Assembly (NCBI RefSeq): GCF_008806385.1
Contig: NZ_VZZK01000011.1
Location: 1-64,000, forward strand
Reading direction: 5' to 3'
Source of the DNA: Methylobacterium soli
GTDB lineage: Bacteria > Pseudomonadota > Alphaproteobacteria > Rhizobiales > Beijerinckiaceae
DNA length: 64,000 nucleotides
Positions 1-7,932 of this stretch are shown piece by piece. The stretch's first letter is position 1. Each line of letters starts with the position of its first letter. The notes beneath the pieces were generated by a model. The model searched no databases. It was not told where the DNA came from and saw nothing but the letters and a program-made list of their open reading frames with translations. Position numbers and translations under genes: made by a program.

Positions 1-75
1 CGCTTCCGGGAAGGAGTGAATCACGCCCAGCTCGGCCACGCCACGGACTTCTTCAACACCCTGCTAAGCGTCTGA
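1..75 (+). CDS. C-terminal end of an unidentified protein (partial)
   Basis: An open frame enters from the left edge and stops with TGA at 73-75, leaving 24 residues that end in FFNTLLSV. No domain can be recognised from so short a tail. It lies left of the tRNA-Phe fragment, so it probably belongs to the same accessory segment as the DUF4214 gene that follows. It may not be a gene at all, since only 25 codons are visible. Confidence 0.3.
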   Translation, partial: RFREGVNHAQLGHATDFFNTLLSV

Positions 76-505
76 ACGGGCTCGGGTATGTATTCTCGAA
101 TGACCTCTGCGACGCGACCGTCAACTCACGCTGCGTCGGTATCTTTCGGCTCAAGCCCGTTGGTCAGCCGGATGCGCGACGTTTTGGAGCCGATCGGGTC
201 TGCGTCGATCTCGCCTCGGGGCAAGAACGGCTTTGGGGAACGCTTAAATTATCCGGCGTCCCTGCTCCCGCCGCGACAAACGCAAATCGTTGTGTCCAAC
301 CTTGTGATAATGTCTACACCGAACGGACTATATGCTAATACTGTTTACTGTTAATATAATCACAAGTTACGGCCCATTAGCTTGTGAAAACGGGCATATA
401 GCTTCATACAAGCGCTCGCGTCAGATCGGCTGAAAGTGTCGACCTTATAGGTTAGAGTTCGCCTTGGCCTTGCGCGCAGAGATCGATTCGCGTGGAGTGG
501 TTCCA
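76..505. other. Intergenic, AT-rich upstream region of the first DUF4214 gene
   Basis: No convincing gene is seen in this 430-base stretch. It is clearly richer in A+T than the rest of the window, especially 290-430. A perfect TATAAT hexamer lies at 355-360, but the -35 position upstream of it (about 332-337) does not resemble TTGACA, so it is only a weak promoter candidate for the DUF4214 gene. Confidence 0.4.
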
Positions 506-1765
506 ATGCCTATCGTAGTTGATGGATCTCTCGCAGACTGGCAAGCGACACAGCGTCTAGATACGTCTGGAACTGGCGTTGAAAATTACGCACTATATGG
601 CACCTTGCAAGGTGATAACTACATCTTCGGGCTTCAATCACCTATCGCTATCGGACCAAATACAACCTTTTGGTTGAACACCGATCATACTGACACGACA
701 GGCGGTCAAGCCTACGATGGCTCAGCCACTGGAGCGGAGTACTTCATCAATTTTGCAGCAGACGGAAAGCCTTATTTATACAGCGGAACTGATTTCGGAG
801 CTTTCCTGGCAGGCCCCCTGCCTGCAGTCTTTAGCGCTGACGGGAAGATTGTCGAGTTCTCGGTTTCCACATCGCAGCTCGGAGATGTGACCACCGGCTT
901 TGACCTCAAAATAGATGTCAATGACAACGCGTTTTTACCCACCGATTACTCCATTTATAAATACACGCTTACGCCTGACGAAAATTCTCCAAATCTGCAA
1001 AATCAAGCTTACTTTGGGTCAATTACGACTGACGTGCACAGTTTTGGCGGTCAAGTCTTTGCGCTATACGATGGGCTGCTCGGGCGCGGGCCGGATTCAC
1101 TCGGGTTAGAGTACTGGGCTGATAAGCTCGAGCACGGCACCTCCGTGCGCGATGTGGGCCAGCAGTTTCTGTTTTCAGCGGAGGGTCAAGCACGTGCTGG
1201 CGCGCTCGATAACTCGGCCTTCGTACAGCAGCTCTACCAAGCCACTTTGCATCGTGACGCCGACAGCGCGGGTCTCTCCTTTTGGACCGAGCAGCTCAAT
1301 AACAATGCTGCGCGAATCGATGTGGCGAACGGTTTCATATTTTCCGAAGAGCATTTGAGTAATTTACAGCCGGTGTTCGGCGCGGGCCTGTTCGTGCCGG
1401 ACGCGCAGGCTGCCGATGTGGCACGTCTGTATTATACCATGCTTGATCGAGCACCGGATGCGGGTGGCCTAGAGTTCTGGACTGATCAGCTTGAGCAGGG
1501 CGGCGCGCTCAGCAGCCTCGCTCAGGGTTTCCTCGCCACATCGGAGAGCCAAGCGAAGTACGGTTCCCTTGCCAACAGCTCTTATGTGGACGCGCTCTAC
1601 GAAAACGCATTAGGTCGGCATGCTGATGCGGACGGCCTGCAGTTTTGGACGGCGCGCCTTGACAGTGGCACCTCGCGGGCTGATCTCGCGGTACAGCTCT
1701 CGGACAGCGCTGAGGCGCATACCGTCCACGTCGGTCAGATCGAGTTGGGTTGGCACTTAGCCTAA
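506..1765 (+). CDS. DUF4214-repeat protein with N-terminal CBM9/DOMON-like domain
   Basis: 419 residues. Start chosen at ATG 506 because GGAG at 494-497 lies 8 bases upstream; a TTG at 464 is the alternative. The first part begins VDGSLADW, typical of CBM9-like beta-sandwich modules, and runs to about residue 180. The rest consists of DUF4214 units (pattern ALYxxLLxRxPDxxGLxYW), with copies near residues 195, 245, 310 and 370. DUF4214 is common in secreted or surface proteins of alphaproteobacteria, often type I secretion substrates; no classical signal peptide is visible. Base composition is lower in G+C than the neighbouring chromosome, which suits an acquired gene. A paralogue sits at 4141-5373. 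Its exact function is unknown. Confidence 0.85.
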   Translation: MPIVVDGSLADWQATQRLDTSGTGVENYALYGTLQGDNYIFGLQSPIAIGPNTTFWLNTDHTDTTGGQAYDGSATGAEYFINFAADGKPYLYSGTDFGAFLAGPLPAVFSADGKIVEFSVSTSQLGDVTTGFDLKIDVNDNAFLPTDYSIYKYTLTPDENSPNLQNQAYFGSITTDVHSFGGQVFALYDGLLGRGPDSLGLEYWADKLEHGTSVRDVGQQFLFSAEGQARAGALDNSAFVQQLYQATLHRDADSAGLSFWTEQLNNNAARIDVANGFIFSEEHLSNLQPVFGAGLFVPDAQAADVARLYYTMLDRAPDAGGLEFWTDQLEQGGALSSLAQGFLATSESQAKYGSLANSSYVDALYENALGRHADADGLQFWTARLDSGTSRADLAVQLSDSAEAHTVHVGQIELGWHLA

Positions 1766-2186
1766 TCACCGTTATTGAGACGGCCCATGTTCAAGGCTGT
1801 AAGGCGTATGGCGCAATTTCTGGCCCATACCTCTGTCGGCCTTGAATACCCTCGATAAGTGGATGCCTCCGGGCGGCCTCGTTGCTGCCCGCTGCCCTCG
1901 GGCCTATGATCGAGGCGTGAGCCCCGGGAAACGGTCACTGCGCTTCAGCACACACCCCTTGGCGACGAGATTTAGGGCGGCAGCTTCCGGGCGGTCGCCT
2001 TCGCTTTTTGTCCGCCATCGGGCGCGATTGGGGCGCGCCAGCGCTGCGGTCCGCGCCTGTGGCAGCGGACGGTAAAGCGGCCGCAAAGGGGTTAGACAAA
2101 TCGCTGGAAAGCTGAATGATTTCAGTGAACGGTTAGACGAGGCTGCCGACCTATAAGTGCCTGAAGAACCAGCAAATACACTGCTC
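1766..2186. other. Intergenic region left of the tRNA-Phe fragment
   Basis: Nothing coding can be supported here. Short open frames at 1842-2075 on both strands lack ribosome binding sites and recognisable products. The stretch ends directly at the tRNA-derived fragment and probably belongs to the end of an integrated element. Confidence 0.4.
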
Positions 2187-2231
2187 CTGAAAATCGCAGT
2201 GTCGGCGGTTCGACTCCGTCCCTGGGCACCA
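2187..2231 (+). other. tRNA-Phe 3' fragment, probable attachment-site duplicate
   Basis: The stretch reads as the 3' part of a tRNA-Phe(GAA) gene: anticodon-loop end CTGAAAATC, the 3' anticodon strand GCAGT, the T-arm with GGTTCGACTCC and the acceptor end CTGGGCACCA with encoded CCA. The 5' half (D-arm and 5' acceptor strand) is absent; the bases before 2187 do not match. A lone tRNA 3' end is the classic footprint of tyrosine-integrase insertion, where the element regenerates the tRNA at one junction and leaves the displaced 3' end at the other. With this orientation the intact gene and the element should lie to the left. Confidence 0.8.
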
Positions 2232-2537
2232 TTCTAACTCCCTGCGTGCGCTGCCTTTTCGGCATTCATGTGACTCAACGCTGTTTCCCTGCGATTAGGT
2301 CGGGGACGCGCCGGGGACATGAACTGCGACCACTGCCCCGTTTCTCATTGCAGAGCCTTATCCGCCTGTCTGTCCACGGGGAGGCATGATTCAGCTATGC
2401 TGACGCTCCCTAAAGGAAGGCGGTCAACCTACGAAGTCGGTTGACGATAGCGCGCTTGCGGCCCGGCTAAAACCAAGCGCGCCGAGGCATTGAGATCGGT
2501 TCTTAAGGCGACGAGCGCCCGCAAGTCAGAAGCGGCC
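2232..2537. other. Intergenic region right of the tRNA fragment with GGGGAC repeats
   Basis: No gene is recognised. The motif CGGGGAC occurs twice, at 2301-2307 and 2312-2318, with an 11-base spacing (one helical turn). Such short spaced repeats beside an attachment site could be arm-type sites for an integrase, but this is only a suggestion. Stop codons interrupt the frame that leads into the next gene at 2448-2450. Confidence 0.35.
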
Positions 2538-3218
2538 ATGCTGGGCGCGCTCGGGAACAGTCGGCTTCAACTCACCCTCAACGAGGACGCGGAGCGCATC
2601 TTCATCGCCGAAGTGCGCGGTGCCGCTGCTTACCTCTGGCACGCTCTCGATGCCCTGGCTGAGAGTAAGACAGCACTACTCCTGGCATTTGCCGAGGGGC
2701 TACGGGACGAAATCCTTGGGCGCCGCGCCAGCGACGATGCGGCGGCGGCGGCATTCGGCCAGTCGAAATGGAAGGCGACTTGCCGGTCGAAACTGCGAGA
2801 CCGCCTGACCGCTCAGACGAACGCATTGATGTTCGACTTCGGAAACGGAATCGTCGGGAGCCAACTTATGAAGCGATTACCCCAGAACGTGGTAAACATT
2901 CAAAACAGCATTTTCACCGACTCGCCCGTTTCAATTAACCAGTCGCTCACCTTCGACGAGAAGCGTGCCGAAATCACCCGCGCCTTGCAGGACATAGCAA
3001 GAAGCGATGAGTTTCGAGGGCTACCAGAGAATCACAAGTCGAAACTAAGCGGTCTGACCGATGAAGCGCTTACTCAAATCGCGAAGTCGCCGCCGGACGC
3101 GAGCCGGATTAACCGAAAGCTGAAGCAACTTCAGGGCTTTGCAGGCAACATTGGCGCAGTAGCGGCTTCGAAGGCGATCGCCGACCTGATCGTGAAGGCA
3201 GCAAGCCTCTTCGGATAA
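2538..3218 (+). CDS. Hypothetical protein of unknown function, accessory
   Basis: 226 residues from ATG 2538; a TTG at 2490 would give 242. The family is not recognised. The N-terminal half is Ala-rich and probably helical, with a segment around AYLWHALDALAESKTALLLAF. A middle stretch, NIQNSIFTDSPVSINQS, has the Asn/Gln/Ser-rich look of a short beta region, and a Lys-rich helical tail ends in ADLIVKAASLFG. No signal peptide and no clear transmembrane helix. Codon use is less GC-biased than in the core genes to the right, and the gene sits next to the tRNA fragment, so it is probably cargo of a mobile element. A defence or phage-related role is possible but unsupported. Confidence 0.6.
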   Translation: MLGALGNSRLQLTLNEDAERIFIAEVRGAAAYLWHALDALAESKTALLLAFAEGLRDEILGRRASDDAAAAAFGQSKWKATCRSKLRDRLTAQTNALMFDFGNGIVGSQLMKRLPQNVVNIQNSIFTDSPVSINQSLTFDEKRAEITRALQDIARSDEFRGLPENHKSKLSGLTDEALTQIAKSPPDASRINRKLKQLQGFAGNIGAVAASKAIADLIVKAASLFG

Positions 3219-3295
3219 GACAGGTTGCCTAACACCGGCCAACGACCTCCTAGCGAGACCGTTGCTGTTACCGGCCCCGAGCCGCTCGCCTCGCG

Positions 3296-3670
3296 TCAAG
3301 GATCGCCCGAGCGTAGGGCCGCCTGACACTCGGCCTCGGCCCCCTTCGGCGTCATGGCGATGATCTTCTGAGCCCGCGCCCGCTCGGCGAGCACAGCCGC
3401 CGAGGGCGACGGGGTGACCGGCTTCACAGGCATTGGGCGCGGGGCGGGCTTCGCGATAGGCTGAGCAGACCGCACGCCGGGGGCAATCGTCCCGCGAGGT
3501 GCGGGGGCAGCCGCCAACAGGCCGGTCTTCTCGCGCTCGATCTGCGCCCGCAACAGGCTCAGCACGAAGCCCTCGCTCGCCGGATCAAGCCCGCGCGAGC
3601 GCTCGTCGGCCCTGAAGGCGATCATAGCCGCGTCGACCTCAGCCTGGGTTGCATGCACTCTCTTCGTCAT
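3296..3670 (-). CDS. Small hypothetical protein
   Basis: 124 residues, start ATG at 3670 with GGAG about 7 bases upstream on the minus strand. The N-terminus (MTKRVHATQAEVDAAMIAF) looks helical, a Pro/Ala/Val-rich linker occupies residues 55-90, and the C-terminus contains AERARAQKIIAMTPKGAEAE. That last part resembles a stretch seen in phage head-maturation protease or scaffold-type proteins, but the match is weak and from memory. It could be a phage remnant or an ordinary small cytosolic protein. Confidence 0.45.
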   Translation of the reverse strand: MTKRVHATQAEVDAAMIAFRADERSRGLDPASEGFVLSLLRAQIEREKTGLLAAAPAPRGTIAPGVRSAQPIAKPAPRPMPVKPVTPSPSAAVLAERARAQKIIAMTPKGAEAECQAALRSGDP

Positions 3671-4140
3671 CGTCAGGCTCCGCCGGGCGTCCCTCTGCCG
3701 GCAGGGTCGATGTCAGCCCGCCTGGTTCATCGGCCCGGGCGTTTTCGTGCGATGCGCACCTGATCCAGGTGAGTGACCGCCTCGCGTCACGAGCACAGAT
3801 TGGCAGTGTCGGCATCCTGACCCGACGCGGCCTCGCATGCTCTTCCTCTCACAATCCTGCGGGGCCGCACTCCCAACAAAGCGCAGAGCCAGAGGCTCGA
3901 CCGCGCGGCATGGCCGCGCGATCGGGGCTCAGAATGCGTGCACGCGCGGGTCTGTTGCCGGATCGAGAATCCGGTCGTCAGGACCCTCGATCCGATCTCG
4001 GCTCTGCTGGCACGCCCTGACCCGGTCTCGCTGCGCCGGGCCTTCGGAGCGCGAGCCGCGCAGGCCTCGGCCCCCGCGGCCTCATGGCGCGCGGGGACCC
4101 GTGTTGTCGAGCGCCGCGGTTCGCGCTCGCGGAATGTCCG
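3671..4140. other. Intergenic, no gene seen
   Basis: About 470 bases with overlapping short open frames in several phases, none with a ribosome binding site, signal peptide or recognisable motif. High G+C explains the open frames. No repeats or RNA genes were noticed. Confidence 0.4.
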
Positions 4141-5373
4141 CTAGGTGAGAACCCACCCCGATTCGATGACGGAGCTCAGGTGCTGGTTTGCCTCCGGGCT
4201 GTCGGAGATGGCGACCGCAACATCGGCGCGCGTCTGACCGGAGGTGAGCGCGTTGCTCCAGAACTGCGCGCCCACCGGATCGACCGAGCGTCCGAGCGCG
4301 CCCTCGTAGAGCGTCTCGACATATTGCGCGTCGGTCAGTGCGGTCGGATGCAAGGCCGCATATTCGGGCGAGGCCAGGATGCCCTGGGCAATCGGCGAGA
4401 ACGAGGTTCCCGCATGAGCCTGGGCGTACCAGCCTTGCAAGCCGGACGTGTCAGGAGCCCGGTCAAGCAGCCCGTAATACAGGCGCGCGACGTCGGAATT
4501 GCCCGGGTCGGGCACGAAGATGGCCTGTTCGAAAGCCGGCTGCAGCTGCGCGAAATGCTCGGTCGAGAAGACGAAGCCATCCGCCACGGTGGCTCGCGAG
4601 GAGCCGCCGTCGAGGAGCGATGTCCAGAACTGAGCACCGGCCGCGTCGCCGGCCCGGTCCAGCACGGTTTGGTAGAGCTGCTCGACGAAGCCGGCATTGC
4701 TGGTGGCGTTGAAGAGCGCTTGGCCCTCCGGTGAGTTCAGGATGGCTTCGGTGACGGCGCTGAGGCTCGTGCCCTGGTCGAGGAGCGTGTGCCAACCTTC
4801 GCTGAGCGGATCGGGGGCGCGGTCGAGAAGGCCTTCATACAGCGCGTAGACCTGTCCGCCCGTGCTGTTGACGTAGTGCGTGTAGGAGCCGAACCAGAGG
4901 GCATTGTCCGGGTCGGGGCCTGACCCCCCGCCTCCGCCGGCACCACCGCCCGCCGTGTCGGTGCCGCCGGACCCATCCGTGTCGGTCCCGCCACCGCCGG
5001 CCGTGTCCGTGCCGCCGGACCCATCCGTGTCGGTCCCGCCGCCACCCGCCGTATCCGTGCCGCCGGAGCCCGTGGTTCCGCCGCCGGATGAGCCTGTCCC
5101 GCCCGAGCCGTCGGTGCCACCGGACGAACCCGTTCCGCCGGATGGATCCGTGCCTCCGGACGGCTCTGTGCCGGGCGGTGTCATTCCCCCGCCCGGCATC
5201 CCTGAATGCCCGTGACCGGAGGTGTGGGAATGCCCGTGATGGGAGTTGTGGGTGCCGCCGCCGGATGATGGCGCGTCATCCGGAGCGTGATGGTGCCCGC
5301 GACCGCTTGTTTCCCAGTGCGCGGGAGACAGGTCGTCATCGTCGTGGATTGGACCTGTGTGTCGGAGAGTCAT
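4141..5373 (-). CDS. DUF4214-repeat protein with His-rich and Gly/Thr-rich N-terminal region
   Basis: 410 residues. Start ATG at 5373, preceded by AGGGAAAG. Residues 1-60 are rich in His, Asp and Ser (several HHxH runs). Residues 60-155 are a low-complexity Gly/Ser/Thr/Asp region built partly of 16-residue repeats. From about residue 165 the DUF4214 units follow (ALYEGLLDRAPDP, QLYQTVLDRAGDA, RLYYGLLDRAPDT, TLYEGALGRSVDP), and the end, IESGWVLT, parallels the end of the paralogue at 506-1765. The low-complexity region looks like a flexible surface stalk, and the His clusters could bind metal; both are inference. G+C is closer to the core genome than in the left paralogue. Confidence 0.85.
   Translation of the reverse strand: MTLRHTGPIHDDDDLSPAHWETSGRGHHHAPDDAPSSGGGTHNSHHGHSHTSGHGHSGMPGGGMTPPGTEPSGGTDPSGGTGSSGGTDGSGGTGSSGGGTTGSGGTDTAGGGGTDTDGSGGTDTAGGGGTDTDGSGGTDTAGGGAGGGGGSGPDPDNALWFGSYTHYVNSTGGQVYALYEGLLDRAPDPLSEGWHTLLDQGTSLSAVTEAILNSPEGQALFNATSNAGFVEQLYQTVLDRAGDAAGAQFWTSLLDGGSSRATVADGFVFSTEHFAQLQPAFEQAIFVPDPGNSDVARLYYGLLDRAPDTSGLQGWYAQAHAGTSFSPIAQGILASPEYAALHPTALTDAQYVETLYEGALGRSVDPVGAQFWSNALTSGQTRADVAVAISDSPEANQHLSSVIESGWVLT
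4953..5060. repeat. 48-bp tandem repeat inside the DUF4214 gene
   Basis: Two full copies (4953-5000 and 5001-5048) and the start of a third encode the 16-residue unit containing GGTDTDGSGGTD. The copies differ at a few bases only, so the duplication is recent or under slippage. Confidence 0.7.
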
Positions 5374-5750
5374 GGCGGTCTTTCCCTGATGGGTTCACGC
5401 CCCCAGACGTAATGTTTCGATGAAAAAGCAGAGGTCAACTCGATCTTGCGCAAACTCATGCGAAGTTTCGGACGAGTAATCCTTATTCGCCATGGCCAAC
5501 GTCTAGGACTCGACAAAAACAAAGTATGCTAATTTATGAGTTGATCTGTGCCCTGTCCTCTCATGATGGGGCTCGAGTGCGAAGGAGCGCGCGGCCTGAG
5601 CGCGGGCATCCGCGGGCGCGCGCGACGCGCGGACGGAGCCGCCGCGGGCGATGCGGTCGCGGCGCGTGAGGCGGCCGCGGGGTTGAGCGCGGCTTCGCGC
5701 ATCCTCGGCCCTGCCGCCGATCCCTGACCGCCTCCGGCGCGGGCGGAGAG
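5374..5750. other. Intergenic, upstream region of the second DUF4214 gene
   Basis: No supported gene. On the minus strand a TTGACC followed 17 bases later by ACATTA, within 5408-5437, is a possible promoter for the DUF4214 gene. A 54-codon open frame at 5563-5727 (plus) has no ribosome binding site and looks like GC-rich chance coding. The stretch 5400-5545 is A+T-rich, 5570-5740 very G+C-rich. Confidence 0.35.
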
Positions 5751-6119
5751 CTACTTTCGGACGATGATGTCCGGCAGGACTTTGCCGTCCTGCCCGAACA
5801 GCTCGACCGCCTTCTTGCAGCTCTGCGGTGCCTGTCCGCGATAGGCCTCCACGTAGGACCGGGCGCGCAACAGCAACTCGCCCTGCTCCAGTTCCTCGAG
5901 ACGGACCCCCATGGCTTCGATCGCGGCCTTGATCCGCGCCGGATCGCTCCGCAGGTCCGGGCAGGCCATGTTGACGAAGCCGACGAGTCCGGCGAGCTTC
6001 GCCGCCTGGATGCGCGGATCCCCCGCGGCGGCGGCCCCGCTTCCCTCCGGGCCTGCCGCCAGCGCGGGGCAGGCGGCGAGCGCGGCGATCGTCAGCAGGG
6101 CGGGTCCCGACAGCTTCAT
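5751..6119 (-). CDS. Small exported protein of unknown function
   Basis: 122 residues from ATG 6119; a TTG immediately upstream at 6122 would add one residue and fits the AGGAG ribosome site better. Residues 1-23 form a signal peptide (MKLSGPALLTIAALAACPALA, cleavage after ALA). The mature part has two cysteines, one in NMACPDLRSDP and one in QSCKKAVELFG, which may form a disulfide in the periplasm. No family is recognised. The next gene (6276) runs divergently and also makes a small two-cysteine exported protein, so the two may be related in role. Confidence 0.7.
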   Translation of the reverse strand: MKLSGPALLTIAALAACPALAAGPEGSGAAAAGDPRIQAAKLAGLVGFVNMACPDLRSDPARIKAAIEAMGVRLEELEQGELLLRARSYVEAYRGQAPQSCKKAVELFGQDGKVLPDIIVRK

Positions 6120-6275
6120 CAACGCGCGTCACTCCTGGGCCGACCGACCGACCATCGCGCCGTGAGCACCGGGCGGCATTGCCGCCCTTCCTCAGGCTAT
6201 CCTTCGGCCGACTGTTTCAATCCTTGCGGCCTATGCTATCCGGCGATACGTGTAAATGGATGCGGGGAGGTATTC

Positions 6276-6575
6276 ATGGTCCGGATATTTGTCATGTCAT
6301 TATTATTATTCTCAAATGTCACGCTCGCCGCCAGGGCCGATCGCCTGAAACTCGACGATCGCGCCTCCCTCTGGCCGCGCGCGAGCGCGACGGACAAGGT
6401 CGATTTCAGCAATCGCATGGGCAAGGCCTTCGTGGCGCTCGCGCCCGGCCTCGATCGGGAATACTTCCTGCGATGCCTGGAGGAGACGGCCAATATCGGC
6501 GATACGGGCGTTCTGACCTTGCAGGAGATGGTGAAGACGTGCGTCTCGCTGCAGAAGCCGACGGGCGACGAGTAG
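6276..6575 (+). CDS. Small exported protein of unknown function
   Basis: 99 residues. Start chosen at ATG 6276 because GGGGAGG at 6264-6270 lies 5 bases upstream; a longer frame from 6162 has no such site. A signal peptide (MVRIFVMSLLLFSNVTLAARA) precedes a mature domain with cysteines in FLRCLEE and KTCVSLQ. The spacing of two cysteines about 29 residues apart suggests a small disulfide-linked helical domain in the periplasm. No known family is recognised. Confidence 0.7.
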   Translation: MVRIFVMSLLLFSNVTLAARADRLKLDDRASLWPRASATDKVDFSNRMGKAFVALAPGLDREYFLRCLEETANIGDTGVLTLQEMVKTCVSLQKPTGDE

Positions 6576-6919
6576 AGCCATGTCTCGCCCGGGATGGCGC
6601 GCAGTGGCTCGCAACATCCCGTCGGTGGGCCGGTTGCCGGCCTTGCCGTCGCGTCTCCGCTCGAGACCCTGTCGCCGGGCGGCCCTCCGGTCTGTGCCAG
6701 GGGGCCACGGTCGTGCGGACGAAGACGGATATGGGGAGGGCCCTCACCGCGCCCGCCAATCGATCCGCCGACGGAAACGGCCCTTCGGGCCCTATTATTA
6801 CAACTATCAAGTGTATCCTATGTTAAATTAGGAACATAAGTTGTTTTCCTCGGTTTCGGCTCAACCACCGGGCCGGATGCGCGGCCCAGGTGCAATCTCT
6901 TGGAACCTGGAGACCTCGA
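6576..6919. other. Intergenic, upstream region of the DUF4142 gene
   Basis: No gene is supported. 6785-6840 is A+T-rich and ends in GGAAC (6831-6835), followed 16 bases later by GGTT (6852-6855). This is one mismatch from the alphaproteobacterial EcfG-type promoter (GGAAC, 16-17 bases, CGTT), so it is a weak candidate for driving the gene at 6920. Confidence 0.35.
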
Positions 6920-7567
6920 ATGCATCGCCGTGCGTTTCTCGCCACCATGCTGACGGCCACCGCGGCGCTTGCCGTGACGCGGACTGCCATCGCCCAGCCG
7001 ACCCCGGCGGGCGCGCTTCCGACGCCGGTCTATCTCAACATGGCGACCAAGGGCGGGTTGTTCCTCGAGAACACGGCCCGCGATGCGAATGCCAAGTCCG
7101 GCAATCCGCGAATCCGGAAATTCTCGCGGGCCGAGGTGGTCGAGCAGGTCGGCCTCGCCAACAAGATCGATTCCTACACGGGCGGCGCGGCGCCGGGCGC
7201 ACCCGGCACGCCTTCGGGTCCGGGCGGCCTCGTGGGCGGCCTCGTCGCCGCGCCCCTGGCGGTGGCGGGCGGGGTGGCGGGTGCCACGGTCGGGGGCGCC
7301 CTCGGAGTGCCGCAGGGGGGCGGCATGACCACGGACCAGCAGAAGGCGCAGATCCTGGCCCAGCTCTCGGGCATGCAGCCGGGGCCGCAATACGACGCCA
7401 CCTTCGTGAACGCGTCGCTCCAGGGCCACCGCGAGGCGCTCGCGATCCACGGCTCCTACGCGGAGAGCGGCGAGGATCCGGGCTTGCGCCGCATCGCGCG
7501 CGGCGCGCTGCCGCTGATCCACCTGCATATCGCGCAGCTCTCGCGGATGCAGGCCGCGGCGGGCTGA
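6920..7567 (+). CDS. DUF4142 domain exported protein
   Basis: 215 residues from ATG 6920, with GGAG at 6909-6912. The N-terminus MHRRAFLATML followed by a hydrophobic run ending near AIAQ is a signal peptide with a twin-arginine flavour. The mature part fits DUF4142: a helical start (YLNMATKGGLFLENTARDAN), a Gly-rich insertion around residues 90-135 that is unusual for the family, then the C-terminal helices with HREALAIHGSYAESGEDPGLRRIA and LPLIHLHIAQL. DUF4142 proteins are periplasmic or outer-membrane-associated and of unclear function, often stress-induced. The Gly/Ala-rich insertion may be a membrane-inserting glycine-zipper-like segment. Confidence 0.8.
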   Translation: MHRRAFLATMLTATAALAVTRTAIAQPTPAGALPTPVYLNMATKGGLFLENTARDANAKSGNPRIRKFSRAEVVEQVGLANKIDSYTGGAAPGAPGTPSGPGGLVGGLVAAPLAVAGGVAGATVGGALGVPQGGGMTTDQQKAQILAQLSGMQPGPQYDATFVNASLQGHREALAIHGSYAESGEDPGLRRIARGALPLIHLHIAQLSRMQAAAG

Positions 7568-7637
7568 GCGGTCGGGCGCGCCCGAATCGGAGAGCGGGCC
7601 CCTGAGCCGCGAGGGGCGCTCGCCGTCCCCTGGGCGC

Positions 7638-7928
7638 TCAGCCGGCGTCGCTGGCGCCGGCGCCGAGAAGCTGCGGGTTGCGGGTCGCGGCCCGTACCGG
7701 GCTCTCGGCCCGGGGCTCACCCTCCAGGGCCCGCCGCACCAGAGCGTCGAGGCCATCTCCGGCGCTCGCGGCGTGGCGCTCCAGGGTGGCCCGCATCTTC
7801 GGGGTCCAGAAGGCCACGATGTGCTTGTGGATGCCCGCCACCGCCTCCTCGTCAGGGTAGGAGCGGAAGAAGGTGGCGATCTGGTTCGCCATCCGGACCA
7901 GCTTGTCGACGTTCGAGGTCGCACTCAT
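7638..7928 (-). CDS. fdsD: NAD-dependent formate dehydrogenase delta subunit
   Basis: 96 residues. It matches the FdsD family: the start MSATSNVDKLVRMANQIATFF and the IHKHIVAFWTPKMRATLERH segment are characteristic. FdsD is a small accessory subunit needed for a stable or active Fds-type formate dehydrogenase. It starts 4 bases after the stop of fdsA and is the last gene of the fdsGBAD operon. The C-terminal 25 residues are variable and Ala/Gly-rich. In Methylorubrum the equivalent gene is called fdh2D. Confidence 0.88.
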   Translation of the reverse strand: MSATSNVDKLVRMANQIATFFRSYPDEEAVAGIHKHIVAFWTPKMRATLERHAASAGDGLDALVRRALEGEPRAESPVRAATRNPQLLGAGASDAG

Positions 7929-7932
7929 CGGC

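Noticed and set aside
5563..5727. 54-codon plus-strand open frame in the intergenic region
   Set aside because: No ribosome binding site and very skewed Ala/Arg/Gly composition.
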